A stretch of DNA of 64,000 nucleotides from contig NC_079887.1 of assembly GCF_029227915.1 (NCBI RefSeq), forward strand, positions 16,863,650 through 16,927,649, in the 5' to 3' direction. Of the stretch, positions 31,701 to 41,927 are shown piece by piece; within the stretch, counting starts at the first letter, position 1; every line of letters starts with the position of its first letter. Both the position numbers and the translations under genes were made by a program. The notes under the pieces were generated by a model. That model had not been told where the DNA came from. It ran no database searches and saw only the letters and a program-made list of their open reading frames with translations. This DNA comes from Hydractinia symbiolongicarpus (taxonomy: Eukaryota; Cnidaria; Hydrozoa; Anthoathecata; Hydractiniidae).

Positions 31701-32768
31701 TGATCGTGTCTAAATCTTTTTTGTGTTGATTCTGACCGTACACGAGTCTCCAGGGTGCCTTTTCAGAGTTGGTCCTGGGCTCAAAGACTCTGATGTTAAT
31801 CTTGAAACGCTTCGCTATCCCCTCGAAGTCAACGAGCTTCGTTGCACGTACTTCTTCCCTCTTTAGTTTGGGGTTCTCGTAGTACTCGCGTGCTAGTGCG
31901 AGGGCTGGTCTCGTGACACGTTTCTCGCGCTGCTCTCTTTCTCCACGGTAGTGTACGGCAAGACATCTCCAGACACACAAATTGTCGGTTCTCTCATCCT
32001 CCTTGTCAAAGCTGTAGATGCACCTCTTTTTTCGCAACCAGTCTGGTAAGGGTCCACAGCCTAACAAGGGCTCCCTTGTGGAGATGATCTTGATTTGCAC
32101 ATGCTGGAAGACTATTTTCCCTTCGTACGATCCTATGGTCTCGATTGTTCTTTCTGGTGGTAAGTACGCCTTCCCCCAAAACTCGTTATCTCCTAGATCT
32201 AATCGCTGCATTTCACATTTTTCGATAAAGGCTTCGATGTCAGCTAGGCTCGTAAGCGATCCTTCGCTTCCTTTGGTCTTGTGATACGGAGCCGTGCCAC
32301 CTCCTGCTTCGTAGATGGTGCAAGCAAAACTGTAGACTACCTTAACCCTCATGTCTATGTAGGGTGTAATTTTTCACATGATGGCCTCCGACAGTGGTTG
32401 ATTAAGGTTCTTGTTGAACCGCCATGTCTTGACACGATTTCCGTCTTCCAACATCTGTGTGTCATTCTCATCAAATAATTGCTGAATGTCTTCGACGCCT
32501 TCGGATCGGTTTTTCTCTTGTGGGAACGTGTGCTTTATGTCTTCGACTCCTCTGTATTCATCTTGTATGTCTCCAGCATCGTAAAAGTCCTCTCGCGCTT
32601 CTCTCTCCATTTCGTCGTGCAGCGTCGTCCTTCCCTTGCCCTGTTACAATAAGAAGTAACAGTGTCTCGTACACTCTTCAGGCGATCGGCAAGAGCGTCG
32701 CGAGTTGCTGCTACTGGCGCTGAGACAGCGCTATATAATTTACTGATTGCATTTCTGAAGTAATTCAT
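28749..32768 (-). pseudogene. Polinton protein-primed type B DNA polymerase, multiply broken
   Basis: The start codon lies in the right terminal repeat (32766-32768) after AATAAAGAGAA. Later parts show an N-terminal region with DNLCVWRCLAVHY and a Cys/His finger (WECKACKQRLNRAENLTRH), an exonuclease motif VFDFEAL (31112), GFNSGKYDLN, a motif-A-type GYDANMLYPS (about 30000), and the metal-binding YMDTDSAYF near 29190. It ends with EQNKLGLSALYDKR. This order is that of protein-primed PolB of Polintons. Lesions: a 13-bp length difference near 32637 that shifts the frame, a TGA at 32374-32376, a frame change near the nine-T run at 31573-31581, a TGA at 31131-31133 and a TAA at 29529-29531. The copy cannot make full polymerase. 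A sequencing error could explain the homopolymer lesion but not the rest. Confidence 0.9.
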
Positions 32769-32981
32769 TTCTCTTTATTATAAGTACATTCAGACTTCAA
32801 CTAACAACGGTCGCAATTTGAGTAGGGAATTTCCCTATTCAAACAGATTTGCGCATGCGCGTTTGTCAGCTGAGGCATGATGAAATCACAGATTTTTTAG
32901 GGGTCTAAAAGCAGCGTTTTTTAATAGGGGTTTGACCGTCGAAAACCTAAACCGTACTTTAATTACCTCCCTACTCTAGCT
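32589..32981. repeat. Right terminal inverted repeat of the Polinton
   Basis: The complement of the left repeat, shorter by three gaps (about 9, 45 and 13 bp). Outermost bases read AGCTAGAGTAGGG inwards from the right. The extra bases on the left include half of the TGACGTCA palindrome. Confidence 0.9.
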
Positions 32982-33150
32982 GGTATATTTAGAAACAATA
33001 ATAGATCTTTCGCTACATTGTGATGGCCACGCTTCGATGATCACTCTGTTTTATTAAAAATAATGCGCAAGTTAAAGATTAAAACAGCAAAAGTGCTATT
33101 AGCTGATTAAGACAATGAAAATATTTTTATTTTTAACTGTGGAACACAGT
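32982..33150 (+). mobile_element. TTAA-flanked repeat (K2), right part after the Polinton
   Basis: It begins with the second GGTATA copy and continues collinear with 43250-43400 ('agatctttcgc', 'gatggccacgcttcgatgatcac', 'aatatttttattttt'). Similarity fades after about 33150, so the rest of this copy is diverged or lost. Confidence 0.7.
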
Positions 33151-33604
33151 TTCTGAAATAGCCGGCGTTTGTCGTCCTAGCTGAAGCAACTTTCTTCATC
33201 ATTTCGGTCTACGGTCTACAGCGCTACTGGCGTAGACGGTTCGGGTGCAAAGTATGGCGCCAGCGATTTCCATGAAGGCGCAAGGTAGCTGCATTTTCAA
33301 TTTTAATTGGGTCTATCGGTAGCCTTTTTTCATATTCTAACTTAATTGGCTGTAGTGCGTAGCATAGCGACTTTGTCGCTGTACTTTACTACATGTGGGA
33401 GCCAGATTGTTGAATTTGTACCCGAAGCGCTTTGTCTATCTCTGTGTTGCATGCATTGTGAGTTAATTTACTGTTTTTTCAGTATCGCTTGCCTTTTTTT
33501 TGAAATTTACATACGGTCCAACTTTATCCAGCCATTTTCAACTCTGTTTCAATACGTAAAGAACTACATATAGGTACTCAACGTATATTTGAAATAATAA
33601 TGAA
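33151..33604. other. Possible 5' region of the Helentron, no gene seen
   Basis: No coding region is recognised and no clear terminal motif can be placed. It is upstream of the first recognisable Helentron domain. Confidence 0.35.
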
Positions 33605-34069
33605 ATGAATCCTTCAAGTGCTGCCAAATCTTATTCGTCCTTTCACCAAAGGGACAAAAAATTTGGAAACACACGAGGAAGTCAATGCTCATGTATATCT
33701 TTGTTTGGGATATGCTTTTCCTCATTTAAACCAGTTAGTCGGTGGACAATAAATGACTTAGAATACACATTGGAAAAAGGTGATGCCTTGTTTAAATCTC
33801 AAAATACAAGAATGTTTTTGTCTGCAACAGAACTTCCTAGGTCTATTATCATACAGAATTTGACTGTGCCACTTTCTTTTGCTGCTGATTGTTTTGGATT
33901 TCTCCATAGTGGTTCAAATGCTCATTCTGAACTTATCCACAATTTACGGAAATGCAATGATTTTACTGGTATAATTATATTTATAAGTGGATATTTATTT
34001 TCATTTATACCTGATAAACGTCACTACTATTTGATAGACTCTCATGCCCAATTTTATATCTGCTGCTGA
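33605..34069 (+). pseudogene. C76-like (herpes tegument USP-like) cysteine protease domain of the Helentron
   Basis: The 154-residue frame has YSSFHQRDKKFG followed by TRGSQCSCISLFG, then WTINDLEYTLEKGDALF, and near the end YYLIDSHAQF. The Q-C pair and the later D-S-H fit the catalytic Gln, Cys, Asp and His of the C76 deubiquitinase fold, which some animal Helitrons and large DNA viruses carry. The reading is in frame up to the DSH motif and then stops. The protein would cleave ubiquitin-like substrates if intact; its role in transposition is unknown. Assignment is from motif pattern only. Confidence 0.6.
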
Positions 34070-35226
34070 GAAAAGCAAAATAGTTGCAAATCACAAGTCT
34101 GAAGGTCAAGCTTTGAGGAAACGTACATCTAGTGCTAAAAACAAAGCCAATGAACGGCAACGACATCAACATGCAACTGTGAAGTTGAATCCCACTTCCA
34201 GTTCAAATTTCTCTGCATCATGTTCAAAGGTTAATGTTGAAACTGGGGCTTTGGTATTAAGATAACCCAAAAATGTTAAGAAACAGAGAAGTCTGAAGCA
34301 GAAGGCTATATCTTCTGAAAGTTGTGTTAGGAACTTTCATAAAAAAATACAACTAGGGCCCGTTCACATCTGTGTGATATGCAATAGATGTTTGTACCGA
34401 AGGTCTGTAAAAGTTTATAATGACAGCCACAATCTTCACCTCAAAAAATAAATACTAACGTAGTCAGTTCTGATGGTAAAAAGTACATATGTATGACATG
34501 TGCTTTGAAGATAGCAAAAAATAAAATTCCTTGTCAGGTAGTTTTCAACAAGTTGGCAATTGTTGAAAGCCCTGAGTAATTGTCTCGGTTAAACAAATTA
34601 GAAACAACTTTGATTTGCAAACGACAGCTTTTCAAAAAAGTTGTTATCATTTCAAAAGGTCAGATGCCAATTCATGTAATTCTCTACCTCGTCCTTCTAG
34701 TAATTCCGGCTTATATCTTATCAAGCTAAAGAAGAAACGTATTTTCAATGGTCATTTTTATTTTGAGGCTGTTTCACCGGAGTGTGTTAAAGAGGCTTTG
34801 TTATATTTAAAAATTAACAATAATCTTTACATTGAAATAAACTTGGATAATACTTCAATGGACTCCATACCTATTGAAGTTGAAAGTGATTCTAGTGATT
34901 CTGAAACCGATACAGTGACTGAAAATACACGTCAAGCAGCCTCGGAAGTGTTTGTTGTACCTTCTGAAATGAATAGTGAGCTATTAGAAATTGCACCAGG
35001 TGAGGGGAAAATTCCAACAAGCATTTTACTTGACAATTTCTACGAGGAATTAGCTTTTACCAACCTTTTGCCACAGGGTCGCTATGGGTACAATGTTGAA
35101 AGAGATGTAAAGTTAACCCCAGCAAAGTATTTTAATCAATGCTTACTAAATTATAAGCAAATATTTGCAGCCAATTCAGACTACATTTTTTGTGCAATTT
35201 GTACTGCAGCAGTTTGGCTTGTCTAG
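34070..35226 (+). pseudogene. Helentron N-terminal region (Cys-rich and Helitron-like domains)
   Basis: Several frames carry pieces of the region between protease and Rep. They include VHICVICNRCLYRRSV (about 34370), a segment with KKYICMTCALKIAKNKIPCQ (about 34480), LPRPSSNSGLYLIKLKKK (about 34690) and EIAPGEGKIPTSILLDNFYE, RYGYNVERDVKLTPAKYFNQ (34985-35140). These are characteristic of Helitron proteins upstream of Rep. At least two frame changes and several stops are present. Confidence 0.7.
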
Positions 35227-35411
35227 TCAAATAAATATTGCCATGAAAAAGACATTAAGTAATGTGACTGCTGGAATGCTGTCTTCAAACCTTAGTCAAA
35301 CAGTTCATCAATGATTGCATCTGACTTAGCATTCATGGTTGTCCTACATTTTTTCTTACACTTTCTGCTGCTGATCTTCATTGGAATGAACTCATTACCA
35401 TCGTTACGAAG

Positions 35412-36478
35412 ATGCAAAATAGACCTATGTCAGAGGAACAAATTGAAAAATTATTTTACATGGAACGCTGTAATATTCTCAACAGCAATCCAGTTTTTGT
35501 CGCTAGGCACTTCCAGTATCGTATGGAAACTTTATTTGCTGAGGTGGCCTTTGTCTGTGATGCTATTGGAAAAATAAAGAATTACGCCATTAGAGTTCAA
35601 TTTCAGTTTCGGGGTGTTGCACATATACACTCTCTTATTTGGATATTGAATTCCCCTCAACTAACCAAATCAACTATTCCTGAGTTCACATCTTTTATTG
35701 ATTCTGTAATCAAACCTCAAATCCAAAATGAAGACCACGATGAGGACTTACATCATTTAGTGAAAACATGTCAAATACACAAGCATAGTAGGTCATGTCA
35801 GAAGTATAAAAATAAGAAGTGTCATTATAACTTTGGCCGCTTTTTCACAGAACGAACTATAATTGCGCAACCGTTAGCAGATGGTATGAGTATTGAAGCC
35901 AAGATTGAAGTTATTGCACATCGAAATTCAATTCTTTCAAAGGTGAAAATGTTCATTGATGAATACTTAGACCCCAATAAATCCACCTTTGTGACAGAAC
36001 CATCTCTGAAATACTCGATTTACTCGATATTGATTGTGACGAGTACTATGAAGCTTTAGCTATTTCATCTGGCCCTGATTATGAAATACACTACCAAAGA
36101 AACCCTGATTCATGCTTTGTGAACAATTACAATCCTATTATACTTAAAGCTTGGAGGGCTAACATGGATCTGCAACCAGTATTCAATTATTATAAGGCTG
36201 CTTGTTACATGACAGCATATTTTTCCAAGTCTGAAACAGACTCATCTCAAGCTTTTAAGCAAGCAGCGAAAGAGGCTAATTTACTAAATTTGAGTGTAAC
36301 ACAGTCAATGTACAAAATAGCTTCTGCTTTTGCTACCTCACGTCAAGTATCTATTCAAGAAGCTGTTTACTATAGCCTACCAGAGGTTTGGTTTCGTAGG
36401 TGTTTCCCTAAAGTTATGTACATAAATAGTAATATTCCATCAGAACGAATACGATCTGCAAATCAGCTGAACAAATAG
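35412..36478 (+). pseudogene. Helentron Rep (HUH endonuclease) region
   Basis: The HUH motif is seen as RVQFQFRGVAHIHSLIW, with two His separated by one residue. Downstream is the Cys/His-rich LVKTCQIHKHSRSCQKYKNK region typical of Helitron Rep, and in the next frame (36119-36478) the Tyr-bearing YYKAACYMTAYFSKSE. Rep nicks and joins DNA strands in rolling-circle transposition. The region is split by a frame change between 36059 and 36119. Confidence 0.8.
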
Positions 36479-36691
36479 ATGAGCTTGATCCTGATAGCAC
36501 TGATGTATTTGAGCGTAATATTGTTGATAGGTACATGGATAGGCCTGATACTAAATCTAAAAAAGGTGCCTATTCTGTAGTAGATAATATGTGTCTTGCA
36601 ATATTTGCTTCGTATTACTATGTTGATTACAGTATGGAGACTAACGATTCAAAATTAGAATTAATAACAGACGATGTAAGTTCTGTTCATC

Positions 36692-38409
36692 ATGAGGTTC
36701 ATGGCTTTCCGAAAACTCTATACTAAGAACTATACTGACAGAATGAAACGCCACTCCGTGCAACAAGTTTTAAAATATCACATTCCAAATAAAGACTTGC
36801 ATCCTGAAAAATATACTCATTATCTGCTTTTTTTATTTTATCCCTTTCGTGATGAAACGGATCTATTGATCAATGCTAGTTATTGTCAGAAAGTGCAGTC
36901 AGACAATGTTATGGACATTATTAGAAGAAACCGTGAAGAATTTGAACCTTATGCTGAACAATTAAATGCTGCATTTGTTCGGCTTATTATTATAACAGAT
37001 CAAAACAGCCACTTTGATGATTCGGAACAGACATCCCCAGAATACAATGGTGAACATGAAGATGAATATGATAAGCAACAGCCAGTGCTTTTCGTTTGTT
37101 GCAGTCAAACTTCAATTATTTTGCCAGCAGATCATGAAATTAGCAGTATGATTCATAGTTTAAATAAACAACAACGAGACATTTTTAACATGGTCTATAC
37201 CTGGGGTAAGAACTCTATTAAATATGCTTATAGCAAAAGCGAGAAAGTAATCAAACCATTGAATATCTTCATAAACGGAGGAGCTGGCGTTGCAAAATCA
37301 TATTTTATCAATACTATCTATTTATCTGTTTCTAAGTGCCTCTGTTTTCATAGTGGTGCTCCTGAAAAATCCGAAGTTTCGAAAATTGCTCCTACTGGCA
37401 TAGCAGCGATCGATATTGATGGAACAACCATGAATACCGCATTAGGGATTCCTTTTCAAGCCACCACTCCAGACATAAATAAACTTAGTGATCAGTTAAA
37501 ATGCAAGTTACGAGAAAAATATTCAGAACTACGTCTTATCATAATCGATGAAATATCCATGGTATCTAATAATAGGCTATATCATATTCACAGGCGTTTG
37601 TGTGATATATTTGGTGTAGCACTTGACAAATTGTTTGCTGGTGTGTCTGTTGTCGTTGTTGGTGATTTATATCAATTACCACCTATTCGGCAAGAATGAC
37701 TTACTCAACTTTTATCACCTCTATGCGTCAGCAAGGCGATGACCGGTTTGTGAATATATTGAATAATGTAAGAATTGGATGAAGAATTTGGCTGAAGATG
37801 ATCTAGCATTGCTGAAAAAGCGACAGAAAGATGAATGTGAGCTGCCATCAGACACTGTGTTCATTTATGCTGAAAATTCCCTGAAAGATGATTTAAATGC
37901 TTCTAAGCTTACTGAAATATCACATTCCGAAATTCGAATACCTGCTATTGATAAAATTGCTGAAATTAATCAAAGTCAAACTGGTGGTCTTGCACAATGT
38001 TTAGTCATAAAAAAGATGCCAAAGTGATGTTAACGAATAATATCGACATAGGTGATCGTTTGATTGATGGTCAATTGGGTAAAATTTACAGGGCTTGACT
38101 CTTCCTATTGCTGTAATATTATTGGAATTAAAACGGCAACGTCAATTTAACCATGGTCAAAATTATGTTGCCTTGAGCCGAGTAAGAAGTCTCGAGAATC
38201 TTTTTATTGCTGGTGAAGTAACTCCAGAAGCTGTCACTTGCAATCAAAATGTGTCTTTGGAGTATATTAGACTAAGATCTGAAGCAGCTGTAGCGAATAG
38301 ATGTTTCCCTCCTGTTTCCATAACTCTAGCTAATATTAGATCATTTACTAAACATGCACCAGATTTAGTGGAGCATTCTATTTTAATGCAATCCAATGTT
38401 ATTTGCTAA
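36692..38409 (+). pseudogene. Helentron PIF1-like DNA helicase
   Basis: Walker A appears as NGGAGVAKSYFIN, where Ala replaces the Gly usual before Lys-Ser. Motif Ia-like PTGIAAIDIDGTTMN, Walker B LIIIDEISMVSN and motif III VVVGDLYQLPPI follow. After a break at 37699-37779 the C-terminal part shows HGQNYVALSRVRSLENLF, the conserved end of PIF1 helicases. Frame changes at about 37699 and 38027-38095 disable the gene. The helicase would unwind DNA during rolling-circle transposition. Confidence 0.85.
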
Positions 38410-38421
38410 ACAGAAACTTAA

Positions 38422-38937
38422 TTGTTGCCTGAATACAACACTTATGAATTCCAAGGATTACTTCCTTCATATAACCTATCTTTCAATAATCATCAGGACA
38501 AGTACAAGAGCATACTCATTATGAATAATCGTTTAACTTCAATGGAAGCACTTGAAAACTATGATGCGATATCTTTTGCAGAAATCAAATTTGAAAATTC
38601 TGCCCAATGCAACACTATAAAAATGCTGCTTCTTTACAAAAGTCATGGAGTCTCAACAGACAAATTTGCTGAACTATTATCATATTTAATTCTTTCTAAG
38701 TCACCACATGTCATTCTTGGTGACTTCAATCTTAATTACTTAGATCAACCAGTCAACATTATGATTTCAATGATTGAGTAATGTGGCTACATGCAACTTG
38801 TACACGACCCAACTCATAAATCTGGCATTGTCATTGATCATGTCTATGTCATGAAAGATTATTTTAGTAATCCTGTCATCAACATTATGCCATTATACTA
38901 TTCTGACCACGATGCTGTTTTGGTTTCCTTGTTGTGA
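38422..38937 (+). pseudogene. Helentron endonuclease/exonuclease/phosphatase (EEP) domain
   Basis: The frame contains HVILGDFNLNYL and, after an in-frame TAA/TAG-type break near 38780, IVIDHVYVMKDY and YYSDHDAVLVSLL. The GDFN and SDHD motifs are those of the apurinic-type endonuclease fold, which defines the Helentron branch of Helitrons. The N-terminal catalytic Glu region is poorly preserved. It directly follows the helicase end. Confidence 0.75.
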
Positions 38938-39284
38938 ATTCTTTACTTTAATTTCATTTTTTCTGACTTTAGAATTCCAAACATTCACCTGACTATTTGA
39001 TGGATTCTGAAATATCTAACTGTACTAAACCTTGTATTAGCATTAAACAGTTGGGAAATGCACACCTTGTGCAGAGTCACACTCACGCACAAGATGGATC
39101 ATGGAGCCTGTTCATGTACTTTACAGATTGTTTAATAACCATGTTTTCAAAGCTCCTCACATTGTACTACTCTGATGATTATGTGCATTTTTATTATAAT
39201 TCAATCTCTTTTTAGGTCACCGGTTGTTTTCATTTTGTTTATAATTATTTTATTATATTATATTTTATTTTTCAGCTTCGCGTT

Positions 39285-40561
39285 ATGTCTACTAACAAAA
39301 GTTACACTCCCAGGAAAGGAAACGGTAAGTGCATTTTCTTCAAAATTCCATTGCAAATAAATTTTGTTAATTCAATTGTATCAAACGACTCCTTATCTTT
39401 TACAGCTCCTCCTGGAGTTTTGGTTCGGTACATTTCGAATGTGTCACCTATTAAATGCTCTAGTGACAAAAAAAGAAAGTATTTCGATTTTATGTTGGCG
39501 ACTAAAAATTGTGAACAGAGGACAGTTTGTTTTTCTCCAAAAAAACATAAATTTGTTAATGAAATTTCTTCACATAATTCTGGTTTGAACTTCGATCGTG
39601 GAAAGAAGTTTGCAAAACGAAGTGTTGATAACTGATTACACATCTGTCAAGAAGAAAAAGCTTGAATTTGACCCTCCAAAGCACGAATTAACCCTCGCAA
39701 CAATATCTGAAGTCATGAATGAATATCCATTGTTTGACATTGTTAATGTTAAAGGGATTGTCACGAAAGTTGGAGATATGGAGCACGTGGAGAAAGATGG
39801 CAAAAACCTCTTCTTTATGAAAGTGGTTTTGCAGGACCAAACGGATAGCATCCAAGTGACATTGTTTGGTGGACCTCATAACGTCGAACTTGAAAAGTGT
39901 TATGTCATAACGAAATTACGCATTTCAAAATACATGTCAACCAGACTTCTAAAAACAACTGAGTCTTCCACTGTTGCGGAAAACACCGATGACAGCATTG
40001 AGCTTCATCATGAGGATTTCAACGATTAAAACGTTTTTTGCAACAATTGTTAGCGTTGATATGAAATCATTGTCAGTGAAACTGTGCTGTAGTGCTTGCA
40101 AAGGGGACGAACTTACCATTGAAGATGACTTCGCCATGTGCAATTCTTTTCAACATATGTTCTGTGCAGATGGTTGCATCCAAGTATCAAATGTAGCCTT
40201 TACAGTAGTAGATAGTGACCATATCAAACGCAACATGAACGCATCATACGGCACATTGAAGAAGTGCTTTGCCATACCCTTGACAAAAAAAGTGGCACTT
40301 GTCCAAAGCATGCTGCGTGCTAAAGTCAAAATAACGTGTGATGCATCAAATCTTTGTGTCGAAAATATCTCACTTGCTGACAGAAACGAAAGAAGTGAAT
40401 CAGAATTAGTTGAAAGTGACGAAACCAAGAAGAATAATGCTTCACTTGCAGCTGATGATATCAGCCAAACCGAAGAAGATGCCCTCTCGATAGACATGAA
40501 TCTGGTTGTTCATTTTTGTACTATTCGTAAGCAGTTTGTTCTATTTTTGAACGATTTATAG
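39285..40561 (+). pseudogene. Helentron RPA-like (OB-fold) gene with one intron, frameshifted
   Basis: Exon 1 (39285-39324) is followed by an 81-bp GT-AG intron (39325-39405, donor GTAAGT, acceptor TTTTACAG) and then APPGVLVRYISNV, CFSPKKH. After a frame change near 39630 the OB-fold-like part reads ISEVMNEYPLFDIVNVKGIV and FMKVVLQDQTDSIQVTLFGG. After another near 40025 a Cys-rich part CCSACKGDELTIEDDFAMC follows. RPA-like proteins with this layout accompany Helitrons in plants and animals and bind single-stranded DNA. The intron length is a multiple of three and is open, so unspliced reading is also possible. Confidence 0.7.
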
Positions 40562-41085
40562 CGCTGAAGTTTGTTATGCCCATATTTTAGTGACATCAAC
40601 TCGCGCATCGATTTTTAAATTGTTGCCTTTTGGTAATTTTGTTATTATTTTTTGGCATTTGTTCGACTTTGTGTGACTTTCGATTTTGTTCCATTTCTGA
40701 ACTTGCTATGGTTGCATATATTTTTAAAATTCTTTCTATGGTTGCATATATCGATTTCATTTATTGAAGGCAGGTTATCATATCTCAGGATTTTTGTAAT
40801 ATTCTAAACCAGAACGACTCCATTTTACCGTACACGCTGTTTTTGCCCATGAAGTTTTGTATTCAGTTCATATAGAGCGTACGAGTGTTTTTGTTTCCTT
40901 TTGTAATTCTTTTTTTTCGAAAAAAAAAACGAAACATAGTTTTCTTTCTCTTATGTGTTTCACAGTTCTTAAACCACCCGGTTTTCTTGTTATTACTTAA
41001 CTTTGTAAATGCGTGTACCCTTAGGGCCATTTGATTTGCAATTTAATTGAAAATTGAAAATTAGAAATGATGGCTAATTTTGATT
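40562..41085. other. Interval between the RPA-like gene and the palindrome
   Basis: AT-rich, no gene recognised. A short direct duplication, 'ctatggttgcatata', occurs near 40707 and 40738. The 3' end of the Helentron may lie here but no terminal hairpin plus CTAGT-type end could be placed. Confidence 0.4.
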
Positions 41086-41927
41086 AATTAAGGAACGTCT
41101 AAATCCCAAAATCTAATAAAATAACTGCTATAACGACACACAATTAACTATATTGCATAAATAAATATCCATATTCCTTCCTAGCAACATTTTTACAAAG
41201 TTTTTATGGCTGTGTGGTGGGAAAAAAGAAAGTTTGAAATGTAGTTACAAATAAACATTAAAAATAAGATCTTTAACTCCATTTAACCAAGAATATTTTA
41301 CATACAATCGTAGTGCCAGCATTTTATAACCTTCGTTACTACTTCTTCGAACTTTATAAACATGTGTCACAGCCAATAATAATATTTTTTTCGTAATTTG
41401 GTTCGCATTTTCACAACATATATCCAACTTCGAACAATGAACTTTGTTGTGATGAGATGGCGCCAAATTTGATAAATACACAGACCGGAAACTTTCAACA
41501 ACAAATCGAACGTGCAATATGGCGGTTTCAGCTTTGTTTACAAATCTTTATTTTCTTTATCTTTACTCATGAATTACTAAGTTTAGTAATGAAAATAAAA
41601 ATATTTTCGTCGTGTTATTCAACTAATAGCATATTTTCTATTTTGATCTTTAACTTTTGTATTATTTTTTAAAAAACAGTGTGATCATCGAAGAGTGGCC
41701 ATCACTGTTGCGAAAGATCTAATATTGTTTCTGTAAATAACCACACCAGTTTGGCAAATGTGTAAAAATATTGAGCCATAAAATGAATGCTACAGCATTC
41801 AAGGATAAAAGTAAAAACTGGTATTTTGTAATAAACTTCTAATGAAGAGATTTTCTGGGTATAATGTGAGTATAATAACGTGTTGTTGTGCTGCAAAGTT
41901 TTAAGCCACAAATTTACCTTTTTTAAC
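41086..41927 (-). repeat. Left arm of a large palindrome (K2 element copy)
   Basis: Nearly identical to the complement of 43060-43904, with only a few differences over about 840 bp. It corresponds to the interior of the TTAA-flanked K2 element but lacks that element's ends. The open frames it shares with the other arm are mirror copies of non-coding repeat sequence. Confidence 0.9.

Larger units (their letters stand above)
16762..32981. mobile_element. Polinton/Maverick element, 16.2 kb
   Basis: Both ends carry the same inverted sequence starting AGCTAGAGTAGGGAGGTAAT. GGTATA is present at 16757-16762 and at 32982-32987, a 6-bp target duplication as expected for Polintons, with one A shared with the element end. 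The paralogous repeat at about 43230-43260 shows the empty site. The element encodes a type B DNA polymerase, a retroviral-type integrase, a packaging ATPase and a probable capsid protein remnant, the hallmark Polinton set. No adenain-like cysteine protease is recognised. Base composition is visibly richer in GC than the flanks, and the genes lack introns. Polymerase and capsid genes are broken, so this copy is not autonomous. Confidence 0.95.
33605..40561 (+). mobile_element. Decayed Helentron-type Helitron with protease, Rep, helicase, endonuclease and RPA-like genes
   Basis: Domains appear in the order expected of an animal Helentron: C76-like cysteine protease, Cys-rich N-terminal region, HUH Rep, PIF1-like helicase, endonuclease/exonuclease/phosphatase domain, then a separate RPA-like gene. 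All are on the plus strand and broken by frameshifts and stops. The limits given are those of the coding remnants; I cannot place the ends of the element. It lies in the giant intron, antisense to the host gene. Confidence 0.85.

Noticed and set aside
41245-41517. Frame of 90 residues also found at 43470-43745
   Set aside because: Conserved only because both lie in the palindrome arms of a non-autonomous repeat; no domain or start context supports a gene.
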